A stretch of 35,495 bases of DNA, from assembly GCF_032854445.1 (NCBI RefSeq), contig NW_027018359.1:1-35495 (forward strand). Reading direction: 5' to 3'. Source of the DNA: Liolophura sinensis (lineage: Eukaryota; Mollusca; Polyplacophora; Chitonida; Chitonidae). Within the stretch, counting starts at the first letter, position 1. The number at the start of each line of letters is the position of its first letter. Made by a program: the position numbers and the translations under genes. Shown here piece after piece: positions 35,301 through 35,495 of this stretch. Below the pieces are notes generated by a model. That model was not told the DNA's origin and searched no databases. It was given only the letters and a program-made list of their open reading frames with translations.

Positions 35301-35495
35301 AATAAGGTGCCAAAAGATGCGCAATTGGGCCAGGCATCTCCAGCTGTTGAAAAATTGCAAATTTCCTTGGTTTCCATGGAGTAAGAGCCGTTGCTGGGCA
35401 CGTGATTTTCACATAAATGCTCATTCAATTGTCGCTACAGCCAAAAGTATTGGTCGGAGAGCAACGCGGTTTGCACCATTCGATTTCTCGTCACA

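Larger units (their letters stand above)
1..35495. repeat. Satellite DNA array, 548-bp monomer, 64.8 copies
   Basis: Direct head-to-tail tandem array filling the window. The same landmark bases recur every 548 bases from position 1 to the right edge, in one orientation only, giving 64 complete monomers and one partial (423 bases). The first copy has 214 G or C in 548 bases (39%). Copies differ by only a few substitutions each; I counted about 46 variable offsets: 4, 67, 80, 85, 92, 101, 135, 165, 166, 171, 172, 178, 181, 212, 225, 228, 240, 270, 294, 306, 322, 324, 330, 338, 361, 372, 377, 389, 418, 425, 429, 434, 448, 450, 456, 461, 469, 470, 488, 490, 491, 493, 502, 506, 511 and 517. No copy shows a net insertion or deletion. 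Sequence flanking the array is not present, so its true length, chromosomal position and edges are unknown. I do not recognise the family. The length is close to three nucleosome repeats of about 183 bp, as in many satellites, but that is only suggestive. Confidence 0.98.
29045..35495. repeat. Right copy of block P (m54-m65), also the end of block R
   Basis: Second member of the 29,044-bp-spaced pair. m54 equals m1, m55 equals m2, m56 equals the chimeric m3, and m57-m65 equal m4-m12 up to the window edge inside m65. The T434 change that marks m12 and m43 lies just beyond the edge and cannot be checked in m65. Its left side runs on into m48-m53, which match m29-m34, so this copy joins two relationships: with the start of the window and with the middle. 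Confidence 0.9.

Noticed and set aside
1-35495. CRISPR array
   Set aside because: The repeat is 548 bp with no unique spacers, and nothing resembling cas genes is present.
1-35495. Tandem transposable elements or rDNA-type gene clusters
   Set aside because: No terminal inverted repeats, target duplications, transposase or polymerase frames, or recognisable rRNA, 5S, snRNA or histone sequence were found in the monomer on either strand.

Overview
The whole window is one uninterrupted head-to-tail satellite DNA array. A 548-bp monomer of about 39% G+C (214 of 548 bases in the first copy) repeats 64.8 times: 64 full copies and a 423-base partial copy at the right edge. No unique DNA, protein-coding gene, tRNA, rRNA, CRISPR array or recognisable transposon interrupts it. 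The register never slips: landmark bases fall at the same offset in all 65 copies, so I see no net insertion or deletion and all variation is substitution. Monomers are named m1 to m65, with mN starting at 548(N-1)+1; 'offset' means position within a monomer.

A long, homogeneous, gene-free array of this kind points to a eukaryotic nuclear genome, in centromeric, pericentromeric or subtelomeric heterochromatin, on a B or sex chromosome, or as extrachromosomal circles derived from such DNA. I do not recognise the monomer family and cannot name the organism. The open frames seen in the monomers are incidental: most need a TTG start, the one ATG frame is stopped by TAG in most copies, and 548 is not a multiple of three.

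The information lies in the higher-order structure. By eye about 46 of the 548 positions vary, and their combinations fingerprint each monomer. Block P (m1-m12, 1-6451) recurs without a difference that I found at the right end of the window (m54-m65, 29045-35495), 53 monomers or 29,044 bp away. Block Q (end of m28 to m44, about 15.1-24.0 kb) is a near-identical relative of block R (end of m47 to m65, about 25.5-35.5 kb). The first part of Q matches R at +19 monomers and the second part at +22, because R and P carry an extra 3-monomer unit. The inserted unit ends in a chimeric monomer (m56, also m3) whose left part is m37-like and right part m34-like, the scar expected of an in-register unequal exchange. 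The m14-m28 region (about 7.1-15.2 kb) is more diverse, has no long near-identical counterpart in the window, and shows a diverged 7-monomer periodicity and a tandem dimer.

Within the monomer, substitutions are uneven. A 116-bp stretch across the monomer junction (offsets 512-548 then 1-79) is almost invariant, while offsets 469-511 hold nine variable sites in 43 bp. Other constant features are a CACGTG palindrome, a TATATAAA element and several short dyads; any functional role for them is inference.
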